64,000 nt of DNA from an uncultured Lachnospiraceae bacterium (GCA_948473115.1 CAOKWI010000018.1:1-64000); one strand, 5' to 3'; numbered from the stretch's first letter, positions 16,031 to 24,370 are shown. Numbers and translations: made by a program. The notes: generated by a model not told the origin, from the sequence alone.

Positions 16031-17125
16031 TTAATCTACCTCAGTATACTTAACTGGGCCATCATGCCATACACTCCAGTTGACCAATGTATCACCCTCG
16101 TGTTCTGACAACAAATGAGCGTCCAGTTCTTCTATGGGCATAGCCGCCCCACAGCAACAGGTTGCATGATCAGCATGGTTAACTTCATTCAAATGAGCCT
16201 CAAATTCCCCTATGGGCATAACCGCCCCACATTCACAGACCACCTTCTTTTCCATGAGAAGCCTTTCCTCTTCCAACGCGGCCTGCCGTGCCGCCTCCAT
16301 CTCGGCCTGCACCCTTGCGGCCTCTGCCGCCTGTGCCGCCCACTGCTCCCTGAGGGCCTGTTCCCGTGCCGCTGCCTCGGCTGCTGTCTGCTGTGCCGCC
16401 GCTTCCTTGGCCGCCTGCTCGGCCGCCTTTCTTTCTGCCTCCCGTGCCGCCTGCTCGGCTGCTGCTGTTTCCGCTGCCTTTCTTTCTGCTTCGGCTGCCG
16501 CCTGCTGTGCCGCTGCCTTTCTTTCTGCCTCGGCTGCCGCCTGCTGTGCCGCTGCCTGTTCGGCCGCTCTTCTCTCGGCTTCGGCTGCTGCTTCAGCCGC
16601 TGCCTGCTGTGCGGCCTGGTTACCCTGCGATGCCTGAACGGCCTGACTGTTCTGCATGGCCTGGCTGTTCACCTGTGCTGCCTGATTGTTCTGAGCAGCT
16701 GTACCGGAAGGATTAGCCACAGCAGTCCCGGAAGGGTTGACTGCAGCAGTCCCTGTGCCGGACTGTGCCGTTGCCGTCGCGGACTTTGCTGTCTCGTCCA
16801 CCTTTTCAGACACATTCGGTTTTGCCGTAGCCTGCGGTAACGTGGTTTCAGCCGACCTTGCTGTTCCGGCTGGTGCCGTAGTTCCTTCGGGTCTTGCTGT
16901 CCCGATGGATTCTGCCGTCTCGTCCGGCTTCGCGGTTCCAGTGTCCCCTGCGGTCTCCTCAGGGGTTCCATCCTCTCCGGTCTCCTGCCCGACGGTTCCC
17001 CCTGCATCCGCCACAAGGCTGGACGATACGGTCTGTGCCGTTTCCCCGGCCTTCCCACAGCCTGCGGCCATGGCCGCGGCGACAGTGAACGCCGTGAACA
17101 GTGCGGTGATTTTTCTTTTCTTCAT
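16031..17125 (-). CDS. Ala-rich coiled-coil lipoprotein with two C-terminal Cys/His modules
   Basis: A 364-residue exported lipoprotein. The ATG at 17125 follows GGAGG; the signal sequence ends in a lipobox (MAAGCGKAG). Next comes a Thr/Pro-rich linker with GTA-K/R-P repeats, then an Asn/Gln segment, then about 110 residues of Ala-rich coiled coil (AAAEAERKAAE-type repeats). The C-terminus has two related modules, CECGAVMPIGEFEAHL...H and CCCGAAMPIEELDAHL...H, each with CxCG and two His, a likely metal-binding knuckle. The layout (anchor, wall-spanning linker, rod, head) suggests a surface-displayed metal or ligand binder. Function unknown. Confidence 0.8.
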   Translation of the reverse strand: MKKRKITALFTAFTVAAAMAAGCGKAGETAQTVSSSLVADAGGTVGQETGEDGTPEETAGDTGTAKPDETAESIGTARPEGTTAPAGTARSAETTLPQATAKPNVSEKVDETAKSATATAQSGTGTAAVNPSGTAVANPSGTAAQNNQAAQVNSQAMQNSQAVQASQGNQAAQQAAAEAAAEAERRAAEQAAAQQAAAEAERKAAAQQAAAEAERKAAETAAAEQAAREAERKAAEQAAKEAAAQQTAAEAAAREQALREQWAAQAAEAARVQAEMEAARQAALEEERLLMEKKVVCECGAVMPIGEFEAHLNEVNHADHATCCCGAAMPIEELDAHLLSEHEGDTLVNWSVWHDGPVKYTEVD

Positions 17126-17221
17126 ATTTTTACCTCCATTCTGGAATCTGTTGATTGTTCCAGTCATTTTAAGTCATCACCCCCGCAGTAAGCAGGGCAT
17201 CAGACCTGCAACGCGGCAGGG

Positions 17222-17269
17222 CACAATGCGTCCGTAGGACACTATAGTTATGTCCTTTAGAACATTGTG
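17222..17269. repeat. Nested inverted repeat between two lipoprotein genes
   Basis: CACAATG (17222-17228) pairs with CATTGTG (17263-17269), and inside it AGGACA (17236-17241) pairs with TGTCCT (17251-17256). The rest of the 17126-17364 gap shows no gene. It includes GACCCTCGCGGTATT, also found in near-identical form at 3122-3136 (GACCCTCGCGGCATT), perhaps a remnant of another dispersed repeat. Confidence 0.5.
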
Positions 17270-17364
17270 ACCCTCGCGGTATTCGCCAAATGCCTGACTC
17301 GCAGCCGCTTGGCTCATTGCCTGCAGGGAGCCAAAACATGTATCTTGTACTTCCTGCATCCATA

Positions 17365-18486
17365 TCACTGCCCGGAAACAGGATCGGGCGCGGATTCGGG
17401 TACAGGTTCAGGCACAGGATCGGGCGCGGGTTCAGGCACAGGATCGGGCACAGGATCGGGCACAGGATCGGGCGCGGGTTCAGGTGCCGGTTCGGGCTCA
17501 GGTATGAATATCACGGCGCCGCACACACAGGTGCCGTCATCCCGGACATTGTTGTGGTTGCCGGGATCAGTACTCCCCTGTTCCCATTTCGAGTAGCTGT
17601 CGCCACACCGGGAACAGGTGTAGGTGATCTCCAGTATCTCTGCTGTCATGCAGTCACCGGGCTCCACCACGGATGACCCGGTCTGCACATAATCATGCGC
17701 ATTGGGATCCGTGCCCATGGATATGGTGTCGCCCTGTGCGCCGCATTTGGCACAGACATGGTACTGGTAGCCTTCCTGGGTGCAATTGCCCGCAACAACC
17801 ACGGGTGTGGTGAAGGCATGGGACTCCGTATCGTAATCTTCCAGGACTTCCCTGTACCCGCATTTCCCGCATATCCTTTCGCCGTGTACGTGGGATCTAC
17901 AGTTCCCGAGGTCCGTTACCTCATACCCGCCGGACCAGTCGCCATGGACGCATGACGTGGACGATGGCTGTGTGGATCCGACAGGCTTTGCCGTCCCGGA
18001 TGGGCTGGCTGTCTCAGCAGGTTTTGCTGTCCCGGTAAGGCCGGCTGTCTCCACTGATACAGCAGTCCCGGCGGGCTTCGGTGTCCCATCAGGTTTCGCT
18101 GTCCCGGTAGGGCTGGCTGTCTCAGCGGGTTTTGCTGTCCCGGATGGTTTTGCCGTCTCCGATGGCTTTTGTGCCCCATCGGGCTTCGCCGTCCCAGGAG
18201 GGCTGGCTGTCTCAGCAGGTTTTGCTGTCCCGGATGATTTTGCCGTCTCCGATGGCTTCGGTGTCCCATCGGGCTTCGCCGTCCCAGGGGAAGCGACCGC
18301 GGTGGATGTGCCTGCCGCATCATCCATGACGACAGAGCCCTCAACGGCTCCCTCCATCCGGTCCGCGGACGCGGTCACCGCGTCCGCAAGGGTATCCGTG
18401 GCCTCCTCAGCCTTCCCGCATCCGGCAGACACGGCCATGGACATGCACAGTGTGGCTGCCACAACAAAAATTTTTATCCTTCTCAT
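17365..18486 (-). CDS. TAKP-repeat lipoprotein with Cys-rich ribbon modules and a Pro-rich tail
   Basis: A 373-residue exported lipoprotein. The ATG at 18486 follows GGAGGA; the lipobox is VSAGCGKAE. Residues of about 70-180 are imperfect repeats of the type PSGTAKPxET/DGT. The middle has four Cys-based modules (CVHGDW..., CGKCGYREVLEDYDTESH, CAKCGAQGDTI, CSRCGDSYSKW) separated by H...C spacings, the pattern of small zinc ribbons common in clostridial surface proteins. The tail alternates PEPAPDPVPDPVP-type repeats. Like its neighbour it combines lipid anchor, wall-spanning linker and metal-binding-like heads. Function unknown. Confidence 0.8.
   Translation of the reverse strand: MRRIKIFVVAATLCMSMAVSAGCGKAEEATDTLADAVTASADRMEGAVEGSVVMDDAAGTSTAVASPGTAKPDGTPKPSETAKSSGTAKPAETASPPGTAKPDGAQKPSETAKPSGTAKPAETASPTGTAKPDGTPKPAGTAVSVETAGLTGTAKPAETASPSGTAKPVGSTQPSSTSCVHGDWSGGYEVTDLGNCRSHVHGERICGKCGYREVLEDYDTESHAFTTPVVVAGNCTQEGYQYHVCAKCGAQGDTISMGTDPNAHDYVQTGSSVVEPGDCMTAEILEITYTCSRCGDSYSKWEQGSTDPGNHNNVRDDGTCVCGAVIFIPEPEPAPEPAPDPVPDPVPDPVPEPAPDPVPEPVPESAPDPVSGQ
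17375..17505 (-). repeat. Short coding repeats for a Pro-rich tail
   Basis: Repeats of 12-24 bp built from GGATCGGGCACAGG-like and GGGCGCGGGTTCAGG-like units encode PDPVP/PEPAP. Slippage could change the tail length. Confidence 0.75.
17985..18295 (-). repeat. Coding tandem repeats for the TAKP region
   Basis: Roughly 60- to 120-bp units, with the recurring core TTTTGCTGTCCCGGATG, repeat several times with small differences and encode the GTAKP/ETA segment. Array arrangement and codon phase show this is a coding repeat, not CRISPR. Confidence 0.78.
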
Positions 18487-18692
18487 ATGATTGTCCTCCA
18501 TTTTTATAGTGCAATACCGTTCTTTTGTTTTTATGCAATCCCTCTACCTGCCCTTTCCATATCTGTTTCTTCTATTTTCCCTCTGTCCGGCGGTAAAACC
18601 AAATACCCCACAGCAGGAGACAACACAAAGCCAGCCATGCCGGTTTGACCCATTGCACGCGGGAATGAATGCTGCATGCCGGCCTTTTGAAC

Positions 18693-19217
18693 CTATCCCA
18701 GCCTGTTGATTTTTCTCTGGGTCAAGATCGTTTTCACAAGCTGGTAGATAAAGGCAGGGATTCCAATGAACATCGATAATCCCAGCTTGATTACCCCGTA
18801 TATGATCCAGAACCAGAATGTCCCAAAAATGGATAGGGGAAAGAACGACTGTAGATATGTAAGGATTTTCCAGCCAAACGGGACGCAGATTCCTATGAAA
18901 AAATAATATGCACACATGGCAGCCGTAAGGTCAGGATACTCACTTTTCATAAACCATACCAGCAATATACCGACAAAAATACCGCCAATAACGGTTTTTA
19001 TGAATTCGCTGCGGGTATCAACCAGAGCTTCCTTGTATTTCTGCTTACGCCGCTCTTCCTTGCTCTGGTCCTGCTGCCGCCGATCCTGCTGGATCTGGGC
19101 GGCACAGGTATCGCACAGACAGGGCGTATGCTTCTCGGCGCACTCCCTGCATAATCCTTTTCCACATTTCTGGCAGGTTGCGACGGCTTCCCTTTCGGTG
19201 TGGTTAAAACATTTCAT
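18693..19217 (-). CDS. B-box-like zinc finger membrane protein
   Basis: A 174-residue protein. The N-terminus (CFNHTEREAVATCQKCGKGLC and CAEKHTPCLCDTC) is a B-box-type zinc finger with paired Cys/His ligands. A charged helix follows (about 45-70), then three or four hydrophobic segments (about 75-165). Such small zinc-finger plus TM proteins occur next to exported Cys-rich proteins in Firmicutes, but the role is not known. It is the first gene of the minus-strand surface cluster here. Confidence 0.75.
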   Translation of the reverse strand: MKCFNHTEREAVATCQKCGKGLCRECAEKHTPCLCDTCAAQIQQDRRQQDQSKEERRKQKYKEALVDTRSEFIKTVIGGIFVGILLVWFMKSEYPDLTAAMCAYYFFIGICVPFGWKILTYLQSFFPLSIFGTFWFWIIYGVIKLGLSMFIGIPAFIYQLVKTILTQRKINRLG

Positions 19218-19608
19218 CGTGAAAATTCCCCCTTCTTTTGTGTTCTGCTATAGTCTCTGCCCTTATAGCAAATCTATTTTACCCCCCCCCCGGTATGATT
19301 TTGTCAACGCTTTATTATTGAGTTGCCGCATGGATTTCCCAAAAATTCCATACCCTAATCTGTTGCTATCCTGTTATGTTAATTAATGAAAAAAATAATT
19401 GCCATCCGCAGCCAGATATAGTATACTTATTCCAACAGGTCATTCAGACGTTCCTTACGGAACGGTTCCATGGTAATTCACCAGATTTTACCACATGGCA
19501 CATAACAGCATATGAACCAGGGCAGATCTATCCGGGCGGCAGGCTTTTGATGTGTTTCCCTATCCTGCCCTGTATTTCTGTCCCCACAGACACAGAAAGG
19601 AAAAGCTT
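19218..19608. other. Intergenic region without a recognised gene
   Basis: The gap lies between divergent genes. It contains a C10-type homopolymer near 19281-19290 and a small hairpin CGTTCC-TTAC-GGAACG near 19448. No convincing promoter or RNA was identified. Confidence 0.5.
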
Positions 19609-20757
19609 ATGCCCAAAAAGAACACAAAAGACACTGACAGCAAAACCAAAAACAGTATCATCCTGAACTCCAAGCTGCCTGACAGCAGCAGCAAGCTCAT
19701 CTTTGACGAACCCCTCCTCTGCGCCCAGTTCCTCCGGGGCTATATCAAGGGCATCCCCTGCCTGAGGGATGTACAGCCCGAGGATATCGAGGACGTGTCG
19801 GCGCAGTTTGTCCCCCTCTTTGCCGAGGAACGCGACTCCGACAGGGTCAAGAGAGTGCACATAAAAAATGGTACACCGTTTTTTCTTGTTTCCCTTATTG
19901 AACACAAAACCAAAGTGGAGTATAATGTATGTATGCAGATATTCCGCTACATGGTCTATATCCGGGAAGCCTACGAAATGGAAGAGGAGGATCGGAAAGA
20001 GGGCATATCCAGACAGAAGGGCTTCAGGTATCCTCCCGTCCTGCCCATCGTTTACTACGAGGGGCGCAAGAAGTGGACGGTCCCGCTGAATTTCAGGAGC
20101 CGCATCACCGAAGGGAATGCTTTCGCCAAATACATCCCCGATTTCCAGTACTACCTTGTCCCCCTGCGGAAGTACAGCAACAGGGAACTGCTGGACAGGC
20201 AGGATGAAATCTCCCTGGTCATGCTGGTAAACAAGCTGCAGGAGTTGGGGGACATCACTTCCTTCCGCTCCCTCCCCCCGGAGCAGCTGGAATCGATCCT
20301 GAAGGACTCCCCCAACCATATCGTGGGCACCATAGCGGACATACTGCTTGCTTTTCTGTTGAAATCCAATGTTTCCACCGATGAGGCGGAGAAAATAGTG
20401 GGGAAAGTGAGGGAAAAGAACGTGGGGCAGTTATTTGCAAATATGGCGCCGATCGATATTCAGGCAGAACAGGCAAAGATCAGGGCACAGAAGCAGAAAA
20501 TTGATGCTCAGCAGCAGGAACTGGATGCTCAGCAACAGAAAATTAATGCCAAACTGCGGGAAATGGATACCCAAAAACAGGAAATGGATGCCAAACTGCG
20601 GGAAATGGATACTCAAAAACAGGAAATGGATGCTCAAAAAGAACAATTGAATGTCAAGCAGCAGGAAATAGACGCCAAACTACAGGAAGTAGAAAAAATA
20701 AAACAAGAAATGGAAGCTGCCCTGGCATCATTGAAAAAAACTAACTCCGGGAGATGA
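19609..20757 (+). CDS. Rpn-family (PD-(D/E)XK) recombination-promoting nuclease/transposase-like protein with coiled-coil tail
   Basis: A 382-residue protein; the ATG at 19609 follows AAAGG. The N-terminal domain fits Rpn/YhgA-like nucleases: FDEPLLCAQFLRGYIKG, a core strand FFLVSLIEHKTKVEYN whose Glu and Lys fit the E-x-K of the nuclease site, and PPVLPIVYYEGRKKW. Rpn proteins promote RecA-independent recombination and are often widely duplicated. The tail (about residues 285-380) is a long coiled coil built from QKQEMDAKLREMDT-like heptapeptide pairs, encoded by 42-bp DNA repeats. It stands alone. The variable tail could set oligomerisation or partner choice. Confidence 0.8.
   Translation: MPKKNTKDTDSKTKNSIILNSKLPDSSSKLIFDEPLLCAQFLRGYIKGIPCLRDVQPEDIEDVSAQFVPLFAEERDSDRVKRVHIKNGTPFFLVSLIEHKTKVEYNVCMQIFRYMVYIREAYEMEEEDRKEGISRQKGFRYPPVLPIVYYEGRKKWTVPLNFRSRITEGNAFAKYIPDFQYYLVPLRKYSNRELLDRQDEISLVMLVNKLQELGDITSFRSLPPEQLESILKDSPNHIVGTIADILLAFLLKSNVSTDEAEKIVGKVREKNVGQLFANMAPIDIQAEQAKIRAQKQKIDAQQQELDAQQQKINAKLREMDTQKQEMDAKLREMDTQKQEMDAQKEQLNVKQQEIDAKLQEVEKIKQEMEAALASLKKTNSGR
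20510..20660 (+). repeat. 42-bp coding repeats of the Rpn-like coiled coil
   Basis: Units with the core AAACTGCGGGAAATGGATAC recur at 42-bp spacing with few changes, so the coiled-coil length is probably variable between strains. Confidence 0.75.
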
Positions 20758-21053
20758 AATGCGCATAATAGTATATCCCAGGATGGCATCCGCCCGCAAA
20801 TGGTTACATATAAGAACTGTGAAGGATGACCGCTGCTTTCCGGCATTGACGATCAGGATGACTGTCGTGTTCCGGAAATCCACATTACTATCGTAGAACC
20901 TGTCGAAGCAGTTTCCTGGAATGAATTCATAATGTACCCCTTTTCTGTCATAATATTTGAGCCTGTGGTATCTGCAAATTATCCGCCCCCGAAAAGGTTC
21001 TGTCAATATTTCATTTTGGTTTTCAAGAAAGAAAATTCAAAAGAATCTACTGC
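20758..21053. other. Intergenic region without a supported gene
   Basis: A minus-strand open frame of 92 codons crosses it (20728-21006) and runs into the Rpn-like gene. It has no clear ribosome site and no family resemblance that I recognise, so it is not annotated as a gene. Confidence 0.4.
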
Positions 21054-21082
21054 TTGACAACCCCCACCTTATTTGATATTAT
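21054..21082 (+). promoter_or_regulatory. Sigma-A promoter of the ABC-2 exporter operon
   Basis: A consensus -35 TTGACA (21054-21059), a 17-bp spacer and -10 TATTAT (21077-21082). It leaves a leader of about 140 nt before the ATPase gene. Confidence 0.8.
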
Positions 21083-21087
21083 GAAAT

Positions 21088-21225
21088 TCCCTCTTTCCAA
21101 CCTTCTGCTGGTAATCCGGCAGATACATACGGGGGGGCCAATTTCATAGCAGGTATCCGGCGGCAAAATCCGACGGAGACAGACCTACTTGGAAAGTAGA
21201 TGAAATCTAAACTACCAGGGGGAAG
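21088..21225 (+). other. Possibly structured leader RNA of the ABC-2 exporter operon
   Basis: The leader can form TCTGCTGG-TAAT-CCGGCAGA, a small hairpin CTACTTGGAAAGTAG, and an outer pairing of ATTTCAT (near 21142) with ATGAAAT (near 21203). It is G/C-rich with a G7 run. I do not recognise a known riboswitch class, and no terminator is visible before the start codon, so a translational effect would be more likely than attenuation. Confidence 0.35.
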
Positions 21226-21230
21226 CAAAA

Positions 21231-22178
21231 ATGATCACGATGGAGAACGTATGTAAATCGTACAGGATTGCAAAAAGGAACGCAGGCTTTCAGGCGGCCT
21301 GCAAGGCTCTCTTTCACCGGGAGTATGAGGAAGTATGCGCCTTAAGGAATGTCAGCTTCACCATCGGGGACGGAGAGATGGTGGGCTACATCGGTCCCAA
21401 TGGAGCGGGAAAAAGCTCCACAATCAAAATTCTAAGCGGAATATTAACACCCGACAGCGGCAGAGTGACGGTGGATGGCAGGCTGCTTTTTGGCGGCAAA
21501 GTCCATGGCAGCGCAGGCCGTGAAAACAGCGCCGGTTCCGGTTTCCAGGTGAGCGGCGGTATCCATGAATACAGGAATGTCCCCGGCAGTGGAACGATCT
21601 GCGGATGTGACGTGCTTCCGTCTTGCAGGCCATCGACCAGGAAAGAGAAATACAGCCGGATCGAACATGTCCGCCGGATCGGCGTGGTCTTTGGGCAGCG
21701 GTCGCAGCTCTGGTGGGATGTCCCTGTCATAGATTCCTTTGAGCTGCTGAAAGATATTTATTCCGTATCCGATCCCGTATATCGGGGAAATCTCGAAGAA
21801 TTAACCGAATTATTGAATTTAAAGGAGCTTCTGCGCACTCCTGCCAGACAGTTATCCCTGGGGCAGCGCATGCGCTGCGAAATCGCGGCTTCCCTGCTGC
21901 ACAGTCCGCGCATTCTGTTTCTGGACGAACCTACCATCGGTCTGGATGCGGTGTCAAAACTTGCCGTCCGTGATTTTATCAAAAGGCAAAACAGGATACA
22001 TGGCACGACGGTCATACTGACCACCCATGACATGCAGGATATTGAAGCTCTGACCAAACGCATCATACTGATCGGCAAAGGCCGTATTTTGATGGACGGG
22101 ACGCTGGAAGATATCAAAAAGGGCGGCGCAAGCATGGACGAAACACTGGCGGAGCTGTACCGCGCCTATGAGATTTAG
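21231..22178 (+). CDS. ABC-2 type exporter ATP-binding protein with an atypical insertion
   Basis: A 315-residue ATPase for the two permeases downstream. Motifs: Walker A GPNGAGKS (55-62), GQRSQLWWD with Q-loop (155-163), signature LSLGQRMR (209-216) and Walker B ILFLDEP (228-234), plus THD near 265. The class is that of ATPases paired with ABC-2/DUF990-like permeases. Relatives pass from the beta-strand after Walker A almost directly to RRIGVVFGQ. Here about 50 Gly/Cys-rich residues (87-140) intervene in frame, with no known motif. An AGGGGG site precedes the ATG. Substrate unknown; drug-like cations are possible. Confidence 0.85.
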   Translation: MITMENVCKSYRIAKRNAGFQAACKALFHREYEEVCALRNVSFTIGDGEMVGYIGPNGAGKSSTIKILSGILTPDSGRVTVDGRLLFGGKVHGSAGRENSAGSGFQVSGGIHEYRNVPGSGTICGCDVLPSCRPSTRKEKYSRIEHVRRIGVVFGQRSQLWWDVPVIDSFELLKDIYSVSDPVYRGNLEELTELLNLKELLRTPARQLSLGQRMRCEIAASLLHSPRILFLDEPTIGLDAVSKLAVRDFIKRQNRIHGTTVILTTHDMQDIEALTKRIILIGKGRILMDGTLEDIKKGGASMDETLAELYRAYEI

Positions 22179-22190
22179 GGGGGCGGTCGG

Positions 22191-22994
22191 ATGAAAAAGT
22201 ACTTATCCTTTTTTCGGCTTCGGTTTGCAATGGGACTGCAATACCGCACGGCTGCGCTGGCAGGAGTGGTGACACAGTTTTTCTGGGGATTTATGGAGAT
22301 ATTGGTGCTGCGCGCTTTCTACGAGGCGGATCCCACGGTTTATCCCATGACCATAGAGGCGACCTGCTGCTACATTTGGCTTCAGCAGGCTTTTCTGGCA
22401 CTCCTTTCCGCAAACAATTTTGACAGGGAATTGATGGGCTGCGCGACTGACGGCGGGATCGCCTACGAGCTGTGCCGACCGGTTTCCGTCTATGATATGT
22501 GGTTCGCCAGAAATATGGCGGTAAAAATGTCTCAGGCAATGCTGCGTTGTGTGCCGATCCTGGGGGTGGTGGTCTTTCTGCCAGAGGGATACGGACTGAC
22601 CGCACCCAGGGATGCACTGCATTTCCTGCTGTTTCTATGGACACTTTTTGCAGGGCTTTCTGTGCTGATCGCCATGCAGATGATTCTCTATATGATCATG
22701 TTTTTCACTTTATCCGTGGAAGGAGTCAAATCATTTTTTGTGGCAGCCATCGATCTTCTGACGGGAGCGGTGATCCCCATTCCCTTTTTCCCGGAAAAGA
22801 TACAGCGTGTACTGGAGCTGCTGCCCTTTGGCGCCATACAGAATGTGCCCTATCGGATATACAGCGGAGACCTGACAGGGGCACAGATGAGACGGGCGGT
22901 GTTTATGCAGATATTCTGGCTGGCAGTCCTTGCCTCGCTGGGGAAATTGCTTATGCACAGGGCACAAAGGAAGATTATCGTACAGGGCGGTTAG
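22191..22994 (+). CDS. ABC-2 type exporter permease 1
   Basis: A 267-residue membrane protein with about six hydrophobic segments and an N-terminal KKYLSFFRLRFAMGLQYR, similar to the ABC-2 permeases that pair with the ATPase class upstream. It begins 12 bp after the ATPase stop, so they are co-transcribed. A second permease follows after a gap of about 310 bp that contains a family A repeat. Confidence 0.85.
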   Translation: MKKYLSFFRLRFAMGLQYRTAALAGVVTQFFWGFMEILVLRAFYEADPTVYPMTIEATCCYIWLQQAFLALLSANNFDRELMGCATDGGIAYELCRPVSVYDMWFARNMAVKMSQAMLRCVPILGVVVFLPEGYGLTAPRDALHFLLFLWTLFAGLSVLIAMQMILYMIMFFTLSVEGVKSFFVAAIDLLTGAVIPIPFFPEKIQRVLELLPFGAIQNVPYRIYSGDLTGAQMRRAVFMQIFWLAVLASLGKLLMHRAQRKIIVQGG

Positions 22995-23149
22995 TACAGC
23001 GAATATTATTTAACCGGCTCATTATGCTGGCTCAAATCTCCAGCAGCACCAGCCCAAAAGCCTCGGCGCAGTCCCACTACGCCTGCGTTTTTGAACTGTC
23101 ACTCTCGAAGAATTATTCTCAGCCTCATGGTCAGTTATTAATGATTCGA

Positions 23150-23255
23150 TGTACTGATGACATGGCATGCATGTCTCACAAAATTGCACAGGAGTGTGTC
23201 CCATGGGGACCACTGCAATGATTGACTTCGCGGTGCCGTATGGCTGAACTGTTAC
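23150..23255 (-). repeat. One-ended family A element, copy A3 (reverse orientation)
   Basis: Reading on the minus strand, GTAACAGTTCAGCCATACGG and the next ~85 bp follow copy A1 closely (including the block TGTCCCCATGGGACACAC-like and TGTGCAATTTTG), then similarity stops. The matching second end was not found, so it looks truncated or rearranged. It fills part of the 22995-23302 gap between two permease genes that normally sit together; the remainder of that gap shows no gene. Confidence 0.65.
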
Positions 23256-23302
23256 GAACGCTCTGCTGAGAAGCGCCAGACGATAGCAGATAACGGAAAG
23301 GT

Positions 23303-24091
23303 GTGGTTATTACAATGCATTTATATAAGCAGTATTTATCGATTATCCTGAAAAGCAAAATGGAGTATAAAGCATCCTTTTTCATGTACTCCCTGGGTGT
23401 TTTTTTATCGTCCTTCAGTGTGTTTGCCGGTGTTTTCTTTATGTTCCGGAGATTCACCAATGTGAAGGGATTTGTCTACAGTGAGGTGATCCTGTGCTAT
23501 GGGATATTTCTCATGGGGTTTTCTTTGTCGGAAATGTTTGCAAGGGGATTTGACTGTTTTCCCACACTGATCAGGAAAGGAGAATTTGACCGGATCCTTT
23601 TACGCCCCAGGAATGTCGTATTTCAGGTTTTGGCGAGCCGTTTTGAGTACAGCAGGCTGGGACGGCTGCTACAGGCGGCGGTGATGCTGGCTTACGGGGT
23701 TTCCAAGAGCAACATACGCTGGTCGGGGATGAAGATTCTGACGGCGGCGCTCATGATCTTCGGCGGTATGTGCCTGTTTTCGGCCATTTATGTAATGTAT
23801 GCCGCAGTCAGCTTTTTTACCCTGGAAGGGTTAGAATTTATAAATGTGTTTACCTATGGCGCCATGGAGTATGGAAAGTACCCTTTTTCGGTGTATGGCA
23901 AGACCATGCTCCGGATCGTCACTTTCATCATTCCATACGCGCTGGTACAGTATTATCCTCTGCTGTATCTGCTGGACCGGGAAGACAACGCAGGGTGCGC
24001 TTTCCTGCCTCTGCTTGCGCTATGGTTTATCGCTCCCGCATATGGGATGTGGAAATTTGGAATAAGGCATTACCAGTCCAGCGGTTCCTGA
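23303..24091 (+). CDS. ABC-2 type exporter permease 2
   Basis: A 262-residue membrane protein with about six hydrophobic segments and internal similarity in layout to permease 1 (LYKQYLSIILKSKMEYKASFF at the N-terminus). Together the three genes form an ABC-2 exporter with two different membrane subunits. The frame opens with GTG at 23303, directly behind GGAAAGG; an ATG at 23315 (MHLYKQYL) is an alternative start. Confidence 0.83.
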   Translation: MVITMHLYKQYLSIILKSKMEYKASFFMYSLGVFLSSFSVFAGVFFMFRRFTNVKGFVYSEVILCYGIFLMGFSLSEMFARGFDCFPTLIRKGEFDRILLRPRNVVFQVLASRFEYSRLGRLLQAAVMLAYGVSKSNIRWSGMKILTAALMIFGGMCLFSAIYVMYAAVSFFTLEGLEFINVFTYGAMEYGKYPFSVYGKTMLRIVTFIIPYALVQYYPLLYLLDREDNAGCAFLPLLALWFIAPAYGMWKFGIRHYQSSGS

Positions 24092-24139
24092 GCGGTTTTC
24101 TTCCTGTGTCTGTTTACGCATCTGCGCTTTGCTCATTTG

Positions 24140-24313
24140 GTAACAGTTCAGCCCTCTCATTCATAAAAGCGTCTGCTTCGCATCCGACGCCGCTGTGCGG
24201 CTCACCTTTTATTTCATGTGAGGGCGCTCCGCTCATGAAATGATTCGCAATCAGTGCTTTGTGTGCAAGCACCCACGCACAGCTTGTGAATCATTCCATG
24301 ACTGAACTGTTAC
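24140..24313. mobile_element. Family A MITE, copy A4 (174 bp) with 8-bp target duplication
   Basis: The ends are GTAACAGTTCAG and CTGAACTGTTAC. CTCATTTG flanks both sides (24132-24139 and 24314-24321), a perfect 8-bp duplication. The interior differs from A1 and contains its own palindrome (AATGATTCGCAA ... TTGTGAATCATT), so the family keeps its ends while the core varies. It lies just upstream of the tyrS promoter. Confidence 0.85.
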
Positions 24314-24341
24314 CTCATTTGAAAGTGGATAAATTTGGGTA

Positions 24342-24370
24342 TTTACAAATCCCGGCACGTCTGTTATACT
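24342..24370 (+). promoter_or_regulatory. Promoter of tyrS
   Basis: A -35 TTTACA (24342-24347), a 17-bp spacer and a -10 TATACT (24365-24370) precede the T-box leader. Confidence 0.75.

Noticed and set aside
17365..18300. CRISPR-like short repeats
   Set aside because: The units are in-frame coding repeats without unique spacers of constant length, and no cas gene is present.
20728..21006. Minus-strand 92-codon frame after the Rpn-like gene
   Set aside because: It enters the 3' end of the Rpn gene, lacks a ribosome site and resembles no family that I know.
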